Of a DNA stretch of 64,000 bases, positions 63,015-64,000 are shown in pieces. This stretch comes from Gemmatimonadota bacterium (GTDB taxonomy: Bacteria; Gemmatimonadota; Gemmatimonadetes; Gemmatimonadales; Gemmatimonadaceae). A model generated the notes under the pieces. That model did not search any database and was not told the DNA's origin. It saw nothing but the letters and a program-made list of their open reading frames with translations. The stretch spans positions 1 to 64,000 of the forward strand of contig JACPFW010000032.1 of NCBI GenBank assembly GCA_016182795.1, written 5' to 3'. The position numbers were made by a program, and so were the translations under genes. The stretch's first letter is position 1, and each line of letters begins with the position of its first letter.

Positions 63015-63554
63015 CTATTTGGCCGGCCGATGTTCCGTGACCCACTGCCGCATCTGGGTGTGAGCTTGCTCACGAGTCAGCTTGCCGGCCAAGACCTGAT
63101 CGCGCACGGACTTCCGCTGCACTTGGAGCTTCTGGACGAACGCCTTCTGTTCGGGGGTCGCGTTCTGCAGGCGGGCGGCCCGATTTCCGGCGCGGAAACC
63201 AGCGCGCTCACCGGCGCGGAATCCCGCCCGTGCCCCAGCGCGAGCGCCAGCGCGTGCCCCGGCGCGGAATCCGTTGCCGACACCGGCTCGCATTCCGGCG
63301 CGAGCGCCGACGAACCGGCGACCAGCGCCAAGCTGCCCGAAGCGTTGTCCCGCGCGCAGCCCGAACTGCTGACCACGGAACCGCTGACCACGGAACTGCT
63401 GCGCCTGCTGACGGTGGGCGATCCGGTTGGCCTCGATGCGAGCCAGTCGGTCGATGCCCGGGAACGCCCCAGGCTGCAGGGTGCCCTGCGCGGCGGCAGG
63501 TGCGGCGACCGTCGCCAGTGCGACGGCGAAACCAAGGACCTTGATGGTGCGCAT
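63015..63554 (-). CDS. Exported Arg/Ala/Gly-repeat protein with Spy-like C-terminus
   Basis: The 179-residue product has a signal peptide (IKVLGFAVALATVAAPAAAQG). Residues ~80-130 are a tandem of RAG(A/F/E/N/M) tetrapeptides, preceded by Gln/Arg/Phe/Gly-rich repeats. The C-terminal ~50 residues (TPEQKAFVQKLQVQRKSVRDQVLAGKLTREQAHTQMRQWVTEHR) look like CpxP/Spy-type LTxxQ helices, which act as periplasmic chaperones or sensors. The basic, low-complexity middle could bind anionic polymers. No known gene name fits. Confidence 0.72.
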   Translation of the reverse strand: MRTIKVLGFAVALATVAAPAAAQGTLQPGAFPGIDRLARIEANRIAHRQQAQQFRGQRFRGQQFGLRAGQRFGQLGAGRRFVGARAGMRAGVGNGFRAGARAGARAGARAGFRAGERAGFRAGNRAARLQNATPEQKAFVQKLQVQRKSVRDQVLAGKLTREQAHTQMRQWVTEHRPAK

Positions 63555-63831
63555 ACGCGCCTCCAGATGTTCGTCAGGGCTTCAATGCCCCGTTGCAGGG
63601 TGGACGCTCAACATGGCGCGGCGTTAATGCCGCGCGACTCTTGCATCGAATCACTAAATGGCAACGCTATATTTGGTAAATATTTACATTGTAATAATAC
63701 ACATTTGTTTGCGCACGATACCGAGGTCTTTCTCCTGGATCTTCCATTCTCATCCACCACACAAGCCAAAGTTCCATCTTTCACACACATTTTCCTTTGC
63801 AAATTCGGACTTCCCGAGTAGCTTTATCAGC
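63555..63831. other. AT-rich intergenic region between divergent genes
   Basis: Bases ~63640-63800 are much richer in A/T than the rest of the window (for example TATATTTGGTAAATATTTAC and ACATTGTAATAATACAC). The region separates the RAG-repeat gene from the divergent regulator. It likely holds both promoters and perhaps a regulator site; I see no clear palindrome or coding frame. Confidence 0.5.
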
Positions 63832-64000
63832 ATGGCGGCCACCTCACTCTCCCTCGCCGGCTTCAAGGGCATCCGGGGCGACATTCTTGTCGCGCTCCGG
63901 AAGGAGCAGCCGCTTACCAACAAGGCGCTGGCCAAGCAGTTCGGGCTCACCGAGAACGCGCTGCGCCGCCACCTCACCGAGCTGCTCGATGCCGGTCTCG
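63832..64000 (+). CDS. Winged-helix transcriptional regulator (start only)
   Basis: Only the first 56 residues are in the window: GFKGIRGDILVALRKEQPLTNKALAKQFGLTENALRRHLTELLDAGL, a winged helix-turn-helix like those of ArsR/SufR-type regulators. SufR-like proteins control iron-sulfur assembly genes; nothing of a suf operon is visible here. The AT-rich promoter region lies upstream. Confidence 0.7.
   Translation, partial: MAATSLSLAGFKGIRGDILVALRKEQPLTNKALAKQFGLTENALRRHLTELLDAGL

Overview
The window looks like a GC-rich chromosomal segment of an aerobic, heterotrophic Gram-negative bacterium, most likely of the Gemmatimonadota. The outer-membrane machinery (a TonB-dependent receptor and a carboxypeptidase-regulatory/plug protein), the many signal-peptide lipoproteins and peptidases, the monomeric isocitrate dehydrogenase and the deoxyhypusine-synthase-like enzyme fit this. 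The phylum is inferred from style and gene content; there is no rRNA or marker gene here. I found no tRNA, rRNA, CRISPR array, prophage or replication origin.

Layout. 0-4.3 kb: a cut-off M14 peptidase and the fadI-fadJ beta-oxidation operon. 4.4-13 kb: glpD, a BNR-repeat lipoprotein, greA with a hairpin leader, an MBL hydrolase, a DUF4142 protein, a deoxyhypusine-synthase-like gene with a LOG-family gene, and a type I phosphodiesterase. 13-24 kb: a GPAT-like acyltransferase, queG, icd, a barrel-less plug protein, two flavin oxidoreductases, a hydrolase and a TonB-dependent receptor with two palindromes in its promoter region. 24-34.6 kb: a matrixin-like protease, a decayed methyltransferase-like gene, an ECF sigma/anti-sigma/PDZ operon, a serine hydrolase with a histone-H1-like tail, a SufT-like protein, RNase D, an AI-2E transporter operon and a membrane methyltransferase. 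34.6-45.8 kb: ferredoxin, two subunits of a molybdenum hydroxylase with a cupin and a serine hydrolase, yhbY, an M23 lipoprotein, an odd thioredoxin, a winged-helix protein, a ChaN-like protein and a DPP-IV-like peptidase with a frameshift. 45.9-55.4 kb: an accessory region of repeated secreted-protein pairs (large 'A' and small 'B'), partial copies, an IS3 element and lipoprotein gene C. 55.5-64 kb: the missing FAD subunit of the molybdenum hydroxylase with a MocA/MobA-like transferase, pdxB, a CocE/NonD hydrolase, a 16-residue-repeat surface protein, a NamZ-like protein, an RAG-repeat protein and the start of a winged-helix regulator.

Two patterns deserve attention. First, the 46-54 kb region holds A/B pairs in two sequence classes. 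A1-B1 and A3-B3 are one class, A2-B2 the other, so the A C-terminus and its B partner change together. The borders (the middle of A, and the 3' end of gene C) are nearly identical between copies, while the interior has diverged. This resembles cassette exchange in effector/partner systems and is my best candidate for an undescribed system. Second, three long convergent gaps (34.5, 39.9 and 61.4 kb) are filled from stop to stop by composite elements: a GC-rich hairpin core flanked by long inverted arms built of short degenerate repeats. The repeat sequence differs between loci but the architecture is the same. Related arms occur at 0.8, 14.5, 27.2, 33.9 and 36.9 kb, two of them inside coding sequence.

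The molybdenum hydroxylase is split: the [2Fe-2S] and Mo subunits lie at 35.0-37.8 kb, and the FAD subunit plus cofactor transferase at 55.5-57.1 kb. They probably form one PaoABC/YagTSR-like enzyme. Single-base G deletions break two genes (45.6 and 53.9 kb) and could be real or assembly errors.
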